A DNA stretch of 64,000 nt from Desulfoglaeba alkanexedens ALDC (lineage in GTDB: Bacteria > Desulfobacterota > Syntrophobacteria > Syntrophobacterales > DSM-9756), in NCBI RefSeq assembly GCF_005377625.1, contig NZ_CP040098.1:1667501-1731500 (forward strand), read 5' to 3'. Position numbers and translations under genes: made by a program. Positions within the stretch are counted from its first letter, which is position 1; the number at the start of each line of letters is the position of its first letter. Positions 40,530 to 50,131 of the stretch are shown here, piece after piece. Below the pieces are notes generated by a model that had not been told where the DNA came from, made no database searches, and saw only the letters and a program-made list of their open reading frames with translations.

Positions 40530-41728
40530 AACGGAGCAAGGCATATGTCTTGATCGCTGTTGTCGCTATCGTTCTTGCGCTCTTGGTTGTCCAGGTTTTA
40601 AGGAAGCAATGGCAAAAAGACGAGGAACTGAACGGGACTGCCAAAGCGTCGCGTGTCACAGTTGCATCTGTTGTCCAGAAGGAATTCGCTGATGTAATCA
40701 GCGCGGTCGGTACCCTGAAAGCCCGAGAAACGAGTCCGCTAAGCCCGAAGGTGGCAGGGACGGTGAGCCGGGTTCTGGTTGATATCGGTGAGCGCGTCAA
40801 GGCCGGCGAGGTCGTTATAAGACTGGACAGGACAAACTATGATCTCGGCGTCAAACAGGCGCAGGCGGCGCTTGCAGCTGCCCAAGCATCCGTTCCGCAG
40901 GCTGATGCCAAGTTTGAACATGCCGAGAAGGAATTCCGTCGGGCAAGCGAACTGCTGGAAGAAAAGGTGATTCCGCAAAGTCGCTTTGACGCGGCGGAAG
41001 CGGCCTTTAAGAGCGCCAGGGAAGCGGTGTCCTATGCCAAAGCCCAGAGGGACCGGGCAAAGGCCGCCTTGGAGACAGCGCTGGAACATCTCAAAGATAC
41101 GGAAATCCGATCCCCCATCAGTGGCGCGGTTGTTGAAAGAACCGTGGAAATTGGTCAGGCCGTTGAACCCGGAGTCCAACTCCTCAGAATCGTGGATCAA
41201 TCCTATGTGAAGGCGGATATCGATTTACCCGAGGGAGATATCGGGCGCGTTGCCATTGGGGCCACTGCCATGATCATGGTCGATGCCTATCCGGGGAAAG
41301 AGTTCCCCGGGAAGGTGGTTTCTATCAATCCAATGGTAGATCGTCAAACGCGAACCTTTAGGGTGAGGATTCAAGTGCCCAACCAGCAGGGCAAACTGAT
41401 GGACGGCATGTTCGCCAGGGTAAGGTTGTCCGTAAGCAAACACCGCGCGCTTGCCGTACCCCGTGACGCATTGTCACGTCTGCCCGGCAGCGGCACGTAC
41501 TACGTTTTTGTTGTGGAAGGAAATAAAGCCGTTAAGCGGGCGGTCGAGATTGGAGCCGTGAATGACCAGTGGGCCGAAGTGATGAAGGGATTGGTTGAGG
41601 GTGACAAGGTCGTTGCCAGCCAAACGGGGCGTTTGCGGTCGGGTATGGATGTAACCGTTCAGGATGTTTGGAACAAGAATGAGACGGACAGGTCCGGAGA
41701 AACAACTCTTCAAGAAGATCGGCGGTGA
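40526..41728 (+). CDS. RND efflux periplasmic adaptor (membrane fusion protein)
   Basis: The 400-residue protein has an N-terminal membrane segment (AYVLIAVVAIVLALLVVQVL). It has a split lipoyl domain (GTVSRVLVDIGERVKAGEVV and SPISGAVVERTVEIGQAVEP), a helical hairpin between them (about residues 105-185), and a beta-barrel ending ADIDLPEGDIGRVAIGATA. It bridges the inner-membrane RND pump and the TolC-like duct. It overlaps the genes on both sides by 4 bp, so it is tightly coupled to tolC and the patatin gene. Confidence 0.92.
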   Translation: MKRSKAYVLIAVVAIVLALLVVQVLRKQWQKDEELNGTAKASRVTVASVVQKEFADVISAVGTLKARETSPLSPKVAGTVSRVLVDIGERVKAGEVVIRLDRTNYDLGVKQAQAALAAAQASVPQADAKFEHAEKEFRRASELLEEKVIPQSRFDAAEAAFKSAREAVSYAKAQRDRAKAALETALEHLKDTEIRSPISGAVVERTVEIGQAVEPGVQLLRIVDQSYVKADIDLPEGDIGRVAIGATAMIMVDAYPGKEFPGKVVSINPMVDRQTRTFRVRIQVPNQQGKLMDGMFARVRLSVSKHRALAVPRDALSRLPGSGTYYVFVVEGNKAVKRAVEIGAVNDQWAEVMKGLVEGDKVVASQTGRLRSGMDVTVQDVWNKNETDRSGETTLQEDRR

Positions 41729-42738
41729 GCATGTCAAACAATGACTCGGACTTTCCAAAAAATATCGGCCTGGCGCTGGGCAGCGGCTCTGCGCGAGGGT
41801 GGGCACATATCGGTGTGATACGGGCATTGGCTGACGCAGGCATAGAAGTCAAGTGTATAGCCGGAACCAGCATTGGTTCATTGGTAGGGGCCGCTTATGC
41901 CCTGAACAAATTGGATGTACTGGAAGATTTTGCCCGGCAACTCGACTGGAAACAAATCGTTTCCTTCCTGGATTTAACTTTCCCGAGGTCCGGACTCATT
42001 GAGGGGAAAAAGATCACCGATTTTGTTCGTGGCCATGTTCGAGAAATAGACATTGAAGAATTACCCATCCGCTATTGCGCGGTTGCCACCGATTTAACCA
42101 CGGGCAGTGAGGTCGTGCTGAACGAAGGCGATCTTATTGACGCCATCCGCGCCAGTATTTCGGTTCCAGGAATCTTCACGGCGGTACAGAAAAACGGCAG
42201 TTTCCTGATCGACGGCGGCCTAGTCAATCCCGTTCCGGTAAGCGCGGTCAGGAATATGGGCGCGGATTACGTGATCGCCGTCGATTTGAACGCGGACATC
42301 GCCCATAAGAGGATCGCAAATGGCTTCGCTACAGCTAATCCATTATTGGAGAAGGAGGTTGATCAGTCTTCTCCTCCAAAATGGAGAATCATGCAGGAAC
42401 TGACCAACAGATCCAATGAATTTAGTTCGCGAACATTATCGCGAATACGCCAGTGGGTGCAAAGGGACCCTGTGCCGAGCATCTTTGATGTGTTGACAAC
42501 CTCAATCAACATCATGGAAGCACAGATCACAGCGACCAGACTGACAACAGATCCGCCCGACCTGCTGATTCAGCCTAAGTTGGGACATATCCGGTTTCTG
42601 GAATATCATCGGGCGCAGGAGGCCATTGAGGAGGGATACCGGGAAGCTACGGCGCAGCTTATGGAAAAATGGAAGGGCGCTGCCGCAATCAACTTGCAAC
42701 AAGATCCCGTATCGGGGAGGACGAAAAATGGGATTTAA
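41725..42738 (+). CDS. Patatin-like phospholipase embedded in the efflux operon
   Basis: The 337-residue protein (GTG 41725 or ATG 41731) has the patatin core: oxyanion loop LALGSGSARGWAHIGVI, nucleophile GTSIGSLVG, and catalytic Asp in LIDGGLVNPVPV. These are the marks of RssA/YchK-type cytoplasmic acyl hydrolases. No signal peptide is seen. The C-terminal 110 residues are helical and charged. It overlaps the adaptor gene (GTGA) and ends 11 bp into the next gene. It may act on membrane lipids or acylated substrates linked to the pump. This is inferred from its place in the operon only. Confidence 0.88.
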   Translation: MSMSNNDSDFPKNIGLALGSGSARGWAHIGVIRALADAGIEVKCIAGTSIGSLVGAAYALNKLDVLEDFARQLDWKQIVSFLDLTFPRSGLIEGKKITDFVRGHVREIDIEELPIRYCAVATDLTTGSEVVLNEGDLIDAIRASISVPGIFTAVQKNGSFLIDGGLVNPVPVSAVRNMGADYVIAVDLNADIAHKRIANGFATANPLLEKEVDQSSPPKWRIMQELTNRSNEFSSRTLSRIRQWVQRDPVPSIFDVLTTSINIMEAQITATRLTTDPPDLLIQPKLGHIRFLEYHRAQEAIEEGYREATAQLMEKWKGAAAINLQQDPVSGRTKNGI

Positions 42739-43219
42739 TATTTGCTCGATCCAAGAAAAACGGCTCGTTGATCGTTTTCATTCCCTAAAAGTCAAAGGCG
42801 AAATTATCGAGAAAAGGAGGCTGCAGCCTTCCGGAGGCCAGCCTGAGAGAAAAGTTGTGATGATCAGGTTCAAGGACCGAGAAATTGAAAAGCAATTAGA
42901 CGATGCGCAATTTGAGCGGACTCAGATCGGGGAACAGATTTGGTTTTCTCCTCCGCTACCTGACCGTGATCCGTGCAATTGTCATCTATTCGTATGTCTG
43001 ATTGGTGCGATTATAGCAGCCGCGCTGGCAATCTGGGCCATTACTAGCCATTTTCATGGAAGAACCGCTACCCTCCTTTCCCTTGCCGCAGCGGGTTGGG
43101 TCAGCGTTATAGTTTGGGCCAAGATCTGTTGTCACGAGCAAAACAGATGTCTCCGAGATCTGGAGCAGGACCTTCGTTTTTTCGAAACAAACGAATACAA
43201 AATGGGTAGTCAAGTATGA
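42728..43219 (+). CDS. Small membrane protein of the efflux operon, function unknown
   Basis: I use ATG 42728, preceded by GGGGAGGA, giving 163 residues (MGFNICSIQEKRLVDRFHSL). The frame is open further upstream but overlaps the patatin gene. A soluble N-terminal part of about 85 residues is followed by two hydrophobic segments (LFVCLIGAIIAAALAIWAIT and LLSLAAAGWVSVIVWAKICC) and a charged tail. Three cysteines lie near the first membrane segment and two in the second. I do not recognise the family. It overlaps the RND gene by 4 bp, so it is part of the operon. Confidence 0.75.
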   Translation: MGFNICSIQEKRLVDRFHSLKVKGEIIEKRRLQPSGGQPERKVVMIRFKDREIEKQLDDAQFERTQIGEQIWFSPPLPDRDPCNCHLFVCLIGAIIAAALAIWAITSHFHGRTATLLSLAAAGWVSVIVWAKICCHEQNRCLRDLEQDLRFFETNEYKMGSQV

Positions 43220-46200
43220 AACTTCCCGAAATAGCTGTCCGCCGGCCGGTCACGACCGTTATGTTTTTTGCTGCCATCACATTGCTGGGTTGCGTCGCCT
43301 TTTTCAAACTCAACCTGGATATGTTGCCTGATATTGAACCACCGGCCGTGAGTGTAATTACACCCTATCCGGGAGCTTCCGCCGCGGATGTCGAGTCGGA
43401 GGTGACCAAGTACCTGGAAGACCAGCTTTCCACCACACCTGATCTCGATCGGCTGGAGTCAAAATCAAAGGACAACATCGCCATCGTCAATTGCGTATTC
43501 AACTGGGGCACTGACCTGGATGTGGCGGTTAACGATATCCGGGAGAAGATCGATCTTGCCAAGCCGGACATTGCCGACGGAGCAGAAGAACCCTTTATCT
43601 TCAAGTTCAGCAGTTCCATGGTGCCGGTGCTGGTCATGACGGTGACGGCGGAAGAAAGCTCGCCGGACCTCTATAGAATTGTGGACAAGCAAATCGCCGA
43701 CCCTTTGAAGAGCGTACCGGGTGTGGGCGCCATTGTCTATGTCGGCGGCCAAGAACGACAGATCAATGTCCATTTTGATCGTGAGGCACTCGAAGCATAC
43801 CACCTATCCGTCCAGCAGATCAGGCACGTTCTGGCCGCCGAAAACCTGAACCTTCCGGCCGGCACCGCTAAAATCGGGAGGAACGAACTACAGATCCGGG
43901 TGGCAGGGCGCTACCGGGATGCGGCTGAAATCGCCAATACGGTGATAGGCAGCGACGGCGATGCGCTTGTGCGACTCAGGGATGTGGCCACTGTCACCGA
44001 TGCCTTTGAGGAGCCCGAGGAGTGGGCACGGTCGGGCAAGCTTCCCGCGATTGCTTTACTGATCCAGAAGCAGTCCGGCGCCAATACCGTTACTGTCATC
44101 GAAACCATCAAAGAACGTCTGAAGACCCTGAAGGAAGAGGTGCCGGCGGACATCGAGATCCACACGATTCTGGACAACTCGGATCATATCTATGCGATGA
44201 TCAATAGCCTGGCTGAAGCCGCTATCGTCGGCGGCCTCCTGGTTATTGTCGTCTGTTTCCTGTTTCTCCGGCGGTTTCGTACCAGCCTGGTCGTCATGCT
44301 GGCAATTCCGTTCTCCATCGTTGCAGCCTTTATCGCCCTTTTTGCCATGGGATACACCATCAATGTCATTTCCCTGATGAGTCTTGCCATTGCCGCGGGA
44401 ATGGTCGTGGACAATGCCATCGTCGTGCTTGAAAACATCGTACGGCATGTGGACGACGGCAAGTCTCCGAAGCCGGCCGCGGTTGAGGCCACATCGGAAG
44501 TGGGCATGGCGGTGGCCGCCTCAACGTTGACCAGTGTGGCCGTCTTTGCGCCTCTTCTCTTAGTGAAAGGGATCGCCGGCATCCTCTTTGGTCAGTTGGC
44601 GTTCATGATCCTGATCACGATTGTGGCCTCGCTCTTCATTTCACTGACCTTGACCCCCATGGCTGCTTCCCGTTTGCTCCGTTCACGGGATGAAAGAAAG
44701 CCAAATCCGGTATTTGTCTGGAGCGAGCGTTTGCTGAATAAAATCGAGACCGATTATTCCCATGTCCTGGGGTGGGGGCTGGGCCACCGTAAAATAGTGC
44801 TTTCACTGATAATCATTGTCTTCACCGGCAGCCTGGCGCTTATTCCATTGATCGGCACAGAATTTTTCCCGGAAGTGGATTCGGGAGAAGTGGAAGTTGT
44901 CCTGGAAATGCCGGAGGGCACTCGCGGAGAGGTTACAGCCCGGACAACGAAGGAGATGCTTGAAGCGGTCAACAGCATCCCGGAGATGCAAGCGTCCTAT
45001 GCCTTGGCGGGTCAGACCAAAAAAGGGTTTTTGACGGCCCTCGGGTTTGAAGAGGGGACAAACATCGGTCGCATCGGGGGCCGCCTGACAGATAAGGGAG
45101 AGCGAATTCGCAGCGCCAAGGAGATCGCCTCGGAGCTTCGTGAGCAGGTCATGAAACTGCCGGGTGTTGAAAAGTTTTCGGCCAGCGCTGTCAGTGCCAT
45201 CCAAAAGGCCTTTTTGGGAGGAGGGCGCCCCATAAGCATCGAGATTTTAGGCCATGACATCGAAGTGACAAATGAAGTTGCCGATAAAATCAAGCGCATC
45301 GTGGAAGCGACACCAGGCGCGGTGGATGTCTCTGTCAGCAGAAAGAGACCACGGCCGGAAGTGCAGGTTCGTCTTGACCGGGACAAGGCGGCATCTTTAG
45401 GGGTGAATGTGGCGTTTGTCGCCGACGCATTGAGAACCCATTATTATGGATTCGATGATACCAAGTTCCGGGAGGCCGGGGATGACTTCGACATTGAACT
45501 GCGGCTAAAAAAGGATCAGCGGGAAACGATTCGTGAAATCGGGGAAACCCCCATCACCACCTTGACCGGTCAGACCATTAAGCTGCGAAATGTCGCCTCT
45601 GTCAGCGAGGGCTTCGGACCAGTGGAGATCGAACGAAAAAACAGGGTCAGGGTCACAAAGGTTCAGGCCGGGGTCCAGGGCAAGGTTTTAGGGGACGTGG
45701 TACGAGATATTCGAGAACAGATGGCCTCGCTTGACCTGCCTCCCGGCGTTTCCATTGAATGGGGCGGAGAGGTGGAGGAACAACGAAAAGCGTTCCGTGA
45801 TCTGACCCTTCTTCTCATCCTTGGAATTGCCCTTGTCTACATGGTCATGGCAGGGGAATTCGAAGATTTCGTCGATCCATTCATCATCATGTTTTCGGTT
45901 CCCTTCGCCTTCGTCGGAGTGATCTGGGCCTTCGCTGTCACGGCCACTCCGCTCAACCTGATGAGCTTTATCGGGGCGATCATGCTCATGGGCATTGTTG
46001 TAAACAACGCCATTGTGCTTGTGGACTATACCAAGCAATTGAGAGCGCGCGGGATGAGCCTAACCGAAGCGGTTGTTACGGGCGGCAAAACACGCCTGAG
46101 GCCGGTGCTTATGACGAGTCTCACAACAATATTCGGCATGGTCCCGTTGGCCCTTTCCAGAGGTGAAGGATCGGAAGTATGGAATGCATTGGGCATCACA

Positions 46201-46290
46201 GTCATCGGGGGGCTGCTGGTCAGTGGCCTTGTGACATTGATTCTGGTACCTCTGGTGTATTCGCTGGTTCATCAAAGAAAGGCAAAATAA
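43216..46290 (+). CDS. RND-family efflux pump inner-membrane transporter
   Basis: The 1024-residue protein is the usual RND length with the 1+5 / 1+5 membrane layout and two large periplasmic loops. It begins MKLPEIAVRRPVTTVMFFAA and has PYPGASAADVESEVTKYLED. The TM4 proton-relay motif is GMVVDNAIVVLENIV (one Asp, then Asn, as in many AcrB relatives outside the E. coli type). Near the end it has IMLMGIVVNNAIVLVDYTKQ. With the adaptor and TolC-like protein it would form a tripartite drug or lipid exporter. No regulator gene is adjacent, so control is unclear. Confidence 0.93.
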   Translation: MKLPEIAVRRPVTTVMFFAAITLLGCVAFFKLNLDMLPDIEPPAVSVITPYPGASAADVESEVTKYLEDQLSTTPDLDRLESKSKDNIAIVNCVFNWGTDLDVAVNDIREKIDLAKPDIADGAEEPFIFKFSSSMVPVLVMTVTAEESSPDLYRIVDKQIADPLKSVPGVGAIVYVGGQERQINVHFDREALEAYHLSVQQIRHVLAAENLNLPAGTAKIGRNELQIRVAGRYRDAAEIANTVIGSDGDALVRLRDVATVTDAFEEPEEWARSGKLPAIALLIQKQSGANTVTVIETIKERLKTLKEEVPADIEIHTILDNSDHIYAMINSLAEAAIVGGLLVIVVCFLFLRRFRTSLVVMLAIPFSIVAAFIALFAMGYTINVISLMSLAIAAGMVVDNAIVVLENIVRHVDDGKSPKPAAVEATSEVGMAVAASTLTSVAVFAPLLLVKGIAGILFGQLAFMILITIVASLFISLTLTPMAASRLLRSRDERKPNPVFVWSERLLNKIETDYSHVLGWGLGHRKIVLSLIIIVFTGSLALIPLIGTEFFPEVDSGEVEVVLEMPEGTRGEVTARTTKEMLEAVNSIPEMQASYALAGQTKKGFLTALGFEEGTNIGRIGGRLTDKGERIRSAKEIASELREQVMKLPGVEKFSASAVSAIQKAFLGGGRPISIEILGHDIEVTNEVADKIKRIVEATPGAVDVSVSRKRPRPEVQVRLDRDKAASLGVNVAFVADALRTHYYGFDDTKFREAGDDFDIELRLKKDQRETIREIGETPITTLTGQTIKLRNVASVSEGFGPVEIERKNRVRVTKVQAGVQGKVLGDVVRDIREQMASLDLPPGVSIEWGGEVEEQRKAFRDLTLLLILGIALVYMVMAGEFEDFVDPFIIMFSVPFAFVGVIWAFAVTATPLNLMSFIGAIMLMGIVVNNAIVLVDYTKQLRARGMSLTEAVVTGGKTRLRPVLMTSLTTIFGMVPLALSRGEGSEVWNALGITVIGGLLVSGLVTLILVPLVYSLVHQRKAK

Positions 46291-46339
46291 ATCCCGAAGC
46301 CTATGCCATAAGAGGGAGAATGATTACGGGAGGTGCATC

Positions 46340-47477
46340 ATGGCGACGTACAATCTCAGGCGCTTTGCCCATGCCGAAGCTCTCAAGGCCATCGCGCGTG
46401 AGCATCTACTGGCTTTGCTGAACCCTCACAAGCCCTACTTCGACGGCCGAGGATTGACGTTGCCGCCTCCATCCGCCTCCGACGGCATCGATTACGACCA
46501 ACTCGTCAACGTGCTCATGAACCCGGACACGGACACGCCGAAGGGACTGCTCGACGCCCTCTACTTTGTGCATGAGATGGCCACGCCGGAAGCCATGGAC
46601 GTCCTCTTACAGGAGGCGGAAAACAACGGCATATCCCTCAACGGGAACCCGGACCCCACCGCAGCCGACGTGGCTGTCCAAGTCTATCTTCAGGACAAGG
46701 AACTCCTGGAGCGCAAACACGCAGAGCAGTACCTCATAAAGCCCCGGTCCTTCGAGTATTTTCAGACCGCATCGAAAAAAATCCCCGAGTTCAAGCAGCC
46801 CACCGCGAAAACGCTGGCAGCCCTCGAGAAGGACCTCGACGACTGGTTCGAGAAGAAGAAGCGCGGACGGGAATCACGGGTTTTCGTCTACCCCAAAACG
46901 GACGCCGTGTGGTTTCTAGTGCGTCACGGCGATCCATTGAGGCGCGAGGGCAGTCTCGACGGCGGTCAGACATCGAGCGTCTTCTATCGTCCAGAAAAGT
47001 ACGACGTCTTGGTGTATGAACCGACCATCGGCGAGATTCGGATGCACGCCTGCGGTAAAGGGGAAAAGGACCTCTTCCGCCGCCAGTTCGGCCGCCACGT
47101 GTCCAATAACGAAGATTTCTTTCCTGAGACGGGCAAGTACACGCTCGAGCCTCTTCGAAACGGTGGAGACACATCCATCGTCTGCACCGACGTGGACGGC
47201 ATGGAATGGGGGCGGCTCCGAAAAGGAGATCGAGATACGCAAGACCAACGACGTGTTCGCCGCCTACGCCGGACGCGGCCGCGCCATGCCCCAGAAGGCT
47301 CGGATCATCCGGGCGAGCTTTCAAGTGAGGTTCACGGATTCGAAAACGGCCCGGACCGTGACCATCCGACCCTCGAATATCGCGCAGTATACCAGGGACA
47401 GTGACGCCTCCGTGGTCGAAGACTGGCTGACGAAACGCGGGTTCATCCTTGCCGAGCAGGAAGAAGATGAAGAGTAG
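46340..47477 (+). pseudogene. Conserved hypothetical protein, frameshifted
   Basis: ATG 46340 has GGGAGG upstream. The frame starts MATYNLRRFAHAEALKAIAR and reads about 290 residues to CTDVDGMEW. There a run of five G (47208-47212) marks a switch to the +1 frame. That frame continues naturally (EIEIRKTNDVFAAYAGRGRA, then MPQKARIIRASFQVRF) to the TAG at 47477. The combined protein would be about 379 residues, soluble, with no motif I recognise. It overlaps the start of the next ORF by 11 bp, so the two were probably a coupled pair. It could be a sequencing error at the G run rather than a true pseudogene. Confidence 0.7.
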
Positions 47478-49812
47478 ACCGACGGGTTTCTGGCCTGCGA
47501 TCGAGGCCGTTCCCGGTGCGGCGGCGGTGGATGCCGAGTGGAAAGCCCGGTTCGGGAACGATTACGGGACAGCGAAGGCCCTCCTTCGTCCGAACGGCAA
47601 ACTGGCGTCGTCCTACCCCTGCAAAATCCACCGTGGATGCGGATGCCAGCATGATGTAATACACCACGGCGTGGACGAGATCGTGGGCGGAAATCCGCCC
47701 GCATCCAACACGAGCGGCCTGACCATGTCCCCCGCGCAGATCGAACCGGGCAACCTTTCCATCATCAACTTCGGCCGCACCGACATCGGCGACGAGCCGG
47801 TGGGCGGTTCCAACTGCAGCATCGACTATGACTACTACATCGGACGCAAGGACATCATCTACGCCACCACCCGCGAGATCAAACGGCTGGAAGGCGCTCC
47901 GGCGGACTGGCCGAAGCTGCCCATCGTCCCGGAAGGCACGCTCGGACTGTGCAGCGTCGATTGTCCGCCGAACTCGGTTGACTTGACGGTCTTCAATTTC
48001 GGGGTGACCCGCATCACCATGGACCAGATCCACGAGATCATCAAGGACGTCGAGGACTTGAAGTACAACGACGCCCAGTTCCAGATGAACAACGAGCTCC
48101 AGAACCGGGACGCCCAGACCAAGAAGGGCGTCTATTCCGATGACTTCTCGAACGACGCCCAGTCCGACATTTACCACAGCGAGTGGAGCGCCCGCATCGA
48201 TGAGGTACGGCAATTCGCCGCCCCGAACCGAGCGGCCACGCCGCAGGTGCTCGATGTTGACTCCGCCGGGAGTGACGCCCTTTTCAAGGACAGCCTCGTT
48301 CTCCTGCCGGGCACGGAGCGCGTACTCATCGAGCAGACCGACTGGTCCGAAGACAAGAACATCAACCCCTACGCCGTGTTCGAGAAACCAGACGCCGCCG
48401 TGGAGGTGACGCCGAATATCGGCCGGCGCGGTCAGACAGGCGTGGCTGTGGTCGGTTCCAACTTCACCCCCGGCGCGACCGGTGTGACGGTGCGCTGCGA
48501 CGGGAAGGTGGTGGCTTCGGATCTCAGCGGCGACGCAGTGGGCAGAGTCATCGCCTCCTTCGTCATTCCCGACGATGTCCGCAACGGCAACCGCGTGGTC
48601 GAAATGACCGACGGCACCTACTCGGCGCAAGCCAACCTTCAGGTCAACGATCCCCTGGTCATCACGCGCATCGAAAGGGTCGTGGTCAACCGCACCATCG
48701 TGCAGCGTCAGACCATCGTCCAGCAGGTGCCGCCGCGCATCATCCGCGTCCCAGTGGTGCGAACCGTATGGCGCTGGCGTTGGGTGACCCGCCGCCGGGA
48801 CCCGCTCGCGCAGACTTTCAGCTTCGGGGAGAACCGGGTCATCTCCGCCGTGGGGCTTCACTTCACGCAGAAAGACGCTTCCATCCCCGTAACCATTCAG
48901 ATCCGCGGCGTCACGACCGGGCTTCCCAACGAGGTCATCCTGGCCGAGAAGGTCATCGCCCCGAGCGAGATCGCCTTAGGTTCCGAGACCAAAATCGTTT
49001 TCGACGATCCCTTCTACGCGGAGGCGAACACCAGTTACGCAGTCGTGCTGCTGACCAACAGCACCAATTACCGGGTGCGCATCGCCACGCTGGGCCGCCT
49101 GGGACAAAACGGGGTCATCACGCGTCAGACTTACACCGCCGGCGTGTTGCTGGAAAGCTCGAACGCCGAAACCTGGACGCCGCTCAACAGCTCCGATCTC
49201 ACCATGAGAATCTACGGCTACGACTTCCAGTCCGAAGGCGAGGTCCGCTTCCAGCCCATCACCGGAGTGCAGTTCAGCGATCTGAACCTGGACGAGTATT
49301 CGTCCATTCCGGAAGGCTGCGGCATCGTGTGGGAGTATTCCACCGACGGCGGCGTCCTCTGGGACGCCATCGTTCCGGCGGAGGAGGAGCGGCTGCCCAA
49401 CCTCGCGGCGCAGGTGCTTGTGAGGGCGATCCTCTTCTCCAACGTTCCCAACGACTCTCCTGTGTTGAACTACAAGGACGTCAACCTCATCGGGTATCTC
49501 AACGACCCGACGGGCGCGTATTTGAACCGTGAGAACGAACTCACCCAGGGTGTCTCCTCCACCAAGGTCTACACGCAGATGAACATCCCCAGCGGGACCA
49601 CCATCGATTGGTTCGCCTCCAACGACGGCGGGTCAACCTGGGAACCGATGTCCATCCAGACGACGCGGGAGATCGACCAGGAATGGACCGAATACACGCT
49701 CACCAGGACGTTCACCGATCCGAACGGAAACAAGGTCCGCTACAAGGCGGAGATGACCGGCAACAACCTGGTGTATCCGAGGATTCACACCCTCGGTGCG
49801 ACGTTGAGCTGA
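47467..49812 (+). CDS. Chimeric ORF: cellular-gene fragment joined to a DUF4815-like phage tail protein
   Basis: From ATG 47467 the first 70 or so residues (RPTGFWPAIEAVPGAAAVDA, then PCKIHRGCGCQHDVIHHGVD) look like the start of a separate cysteine-containing protein that pairs with the gene upstream. At about 47680-47700 the character changes. The rest resembles phage structural proteins with DUF4815: SIDYDYYIGRKDIIYATTRE and MDQIHEIIKDVEDLKYNDAQ. An IPT/TIG-like domain follows (VEVTPNIGRRGQTGVAVVGS), then beta-rich receptor-binding or baseplate-like segments. The joint is in frame, giving 781 residues. It is either a fusion created by a deletion or a phage protein with an acquired start. 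Confidence 0.68.
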   Translation: MKSRPTGFWPAIEAVPGAAAVDAEWKARFGNDYGTAKALLRPNGKLASSYPCKIHRGCGCQHDVIHHGVDEIVGGNPPASNTSGLTMSPAQIEPGNLSIINFGRTDIGDEPVGGSNCSIDYDYYIGRKDIIYATTREIKRLEGAPADWPKLPIVPEGTLGLCSVDCPPNSVDLTVFNFGVTRITMDQIHEIIKDVEDLKYNDAQFQMNNELQNRDAQTKKGVYSDDFSNDAQSDIYHSEWSARIDEVRQFAAPNRAATPQVLDVDSAGSDALFKDSLVLLPGTERVLIEQTDWSEDKNINPYAVFEKPDAAVEVTPNIGRRGQTGVAVVGSNFTPGATGVTVRCDGKVVASDLSGDAVGRVIASFVIPDDVRNGNRVVEMTDGTYSAQANLQVNDPLVITRIERVVVNRTIVQRQTIVQQVPPRIIRVPVVRTVWRWRWVTRRRDPLAQTFSFGENRVISAVGLHFTQKDASIPVTIQIRGVTTGLPNEVILAEKVIAPSEIALGSETKIVFDDPFYAEANTSYAVVLLTNSTNYRVRIATLGRLGQNGVITRQTYTAGVLLESSNAETWTPLNSSDLTMRIYGYDFQSEGEVRFQPITGVQFSDLNLDEYSSIPEGCGIVWEYSTDGGVLWDAIVPAEEERLPNLAAQVLVRAILFSNVPNDSPVLNYKDVNLIGYLNDPTGAYLNRENELTQGVSSTKVYTQMNIPSGTTIDWFASNDGGSTWEPMSIQTTREIDQEWTEYTLTRTFTDPNGNKVRYKAEMTGNNLVYPRIHTLGATLS

Positions 49813-49825
49813 TCGGAGGAATGCC

Positions 49826-50131
49826 ATGATCGTTCGCAGACAAGGCGGATTGACCGAGTTCATTCCGTCACCACAGGAAAAACGCGAGGGCGTCCTGCGG
49901 GATCACACGCTCGATTTGCTTGCCAACCTCGACGCCCGCATGCGGCGCATCGAGGAGCGACACGGCATCTCCACGGACGCCGCCGAGGCGTTCGCCGGAC
50001 TCATGGCCCGCATCCGGCGGGAGGAACTCGAAGCCGGGCGGATCAACCAGGAACTGATGGACGCCGGATACCTACATGAAGACCTGTCCGCCGCGGCGCT
50101 TGCGGCGCAGGCCGGGAGGAACCAACTATGA
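49826..50131 (+). CDS. Small phage-tail-associated protein
   Basis: This 101-residue protein is charged and helical, with RDHTLDLLANLDARMRRIEE suggesting a coiled coil. No database family comes to mind. GGAGGAATGCC precedes the ATG. It lies 13 bp after the tail protein and overlaps the tail-spike gene by 4 bp (ATGA at 50128), so it belongs to the phage-derived group. It could be a chaperone or connector for the spike. Confidence 0.65.
   Translation: MIVRRQGGLTEFIPSPQEKREGVLRDHTLDLLANLDARMRRIEERHGISTDAAEAFAGLMARIRREELEAGRINQELMDAGYLHEDLSAAALAAQAGRNQL

Noticed and set aside
42626-42727. An upstream extension of the small membrane protein of the efflux operon
   Set aside because: It overlaps the patatin gene, has no ribosome-binding site, and the start at 42728 has a strong one.
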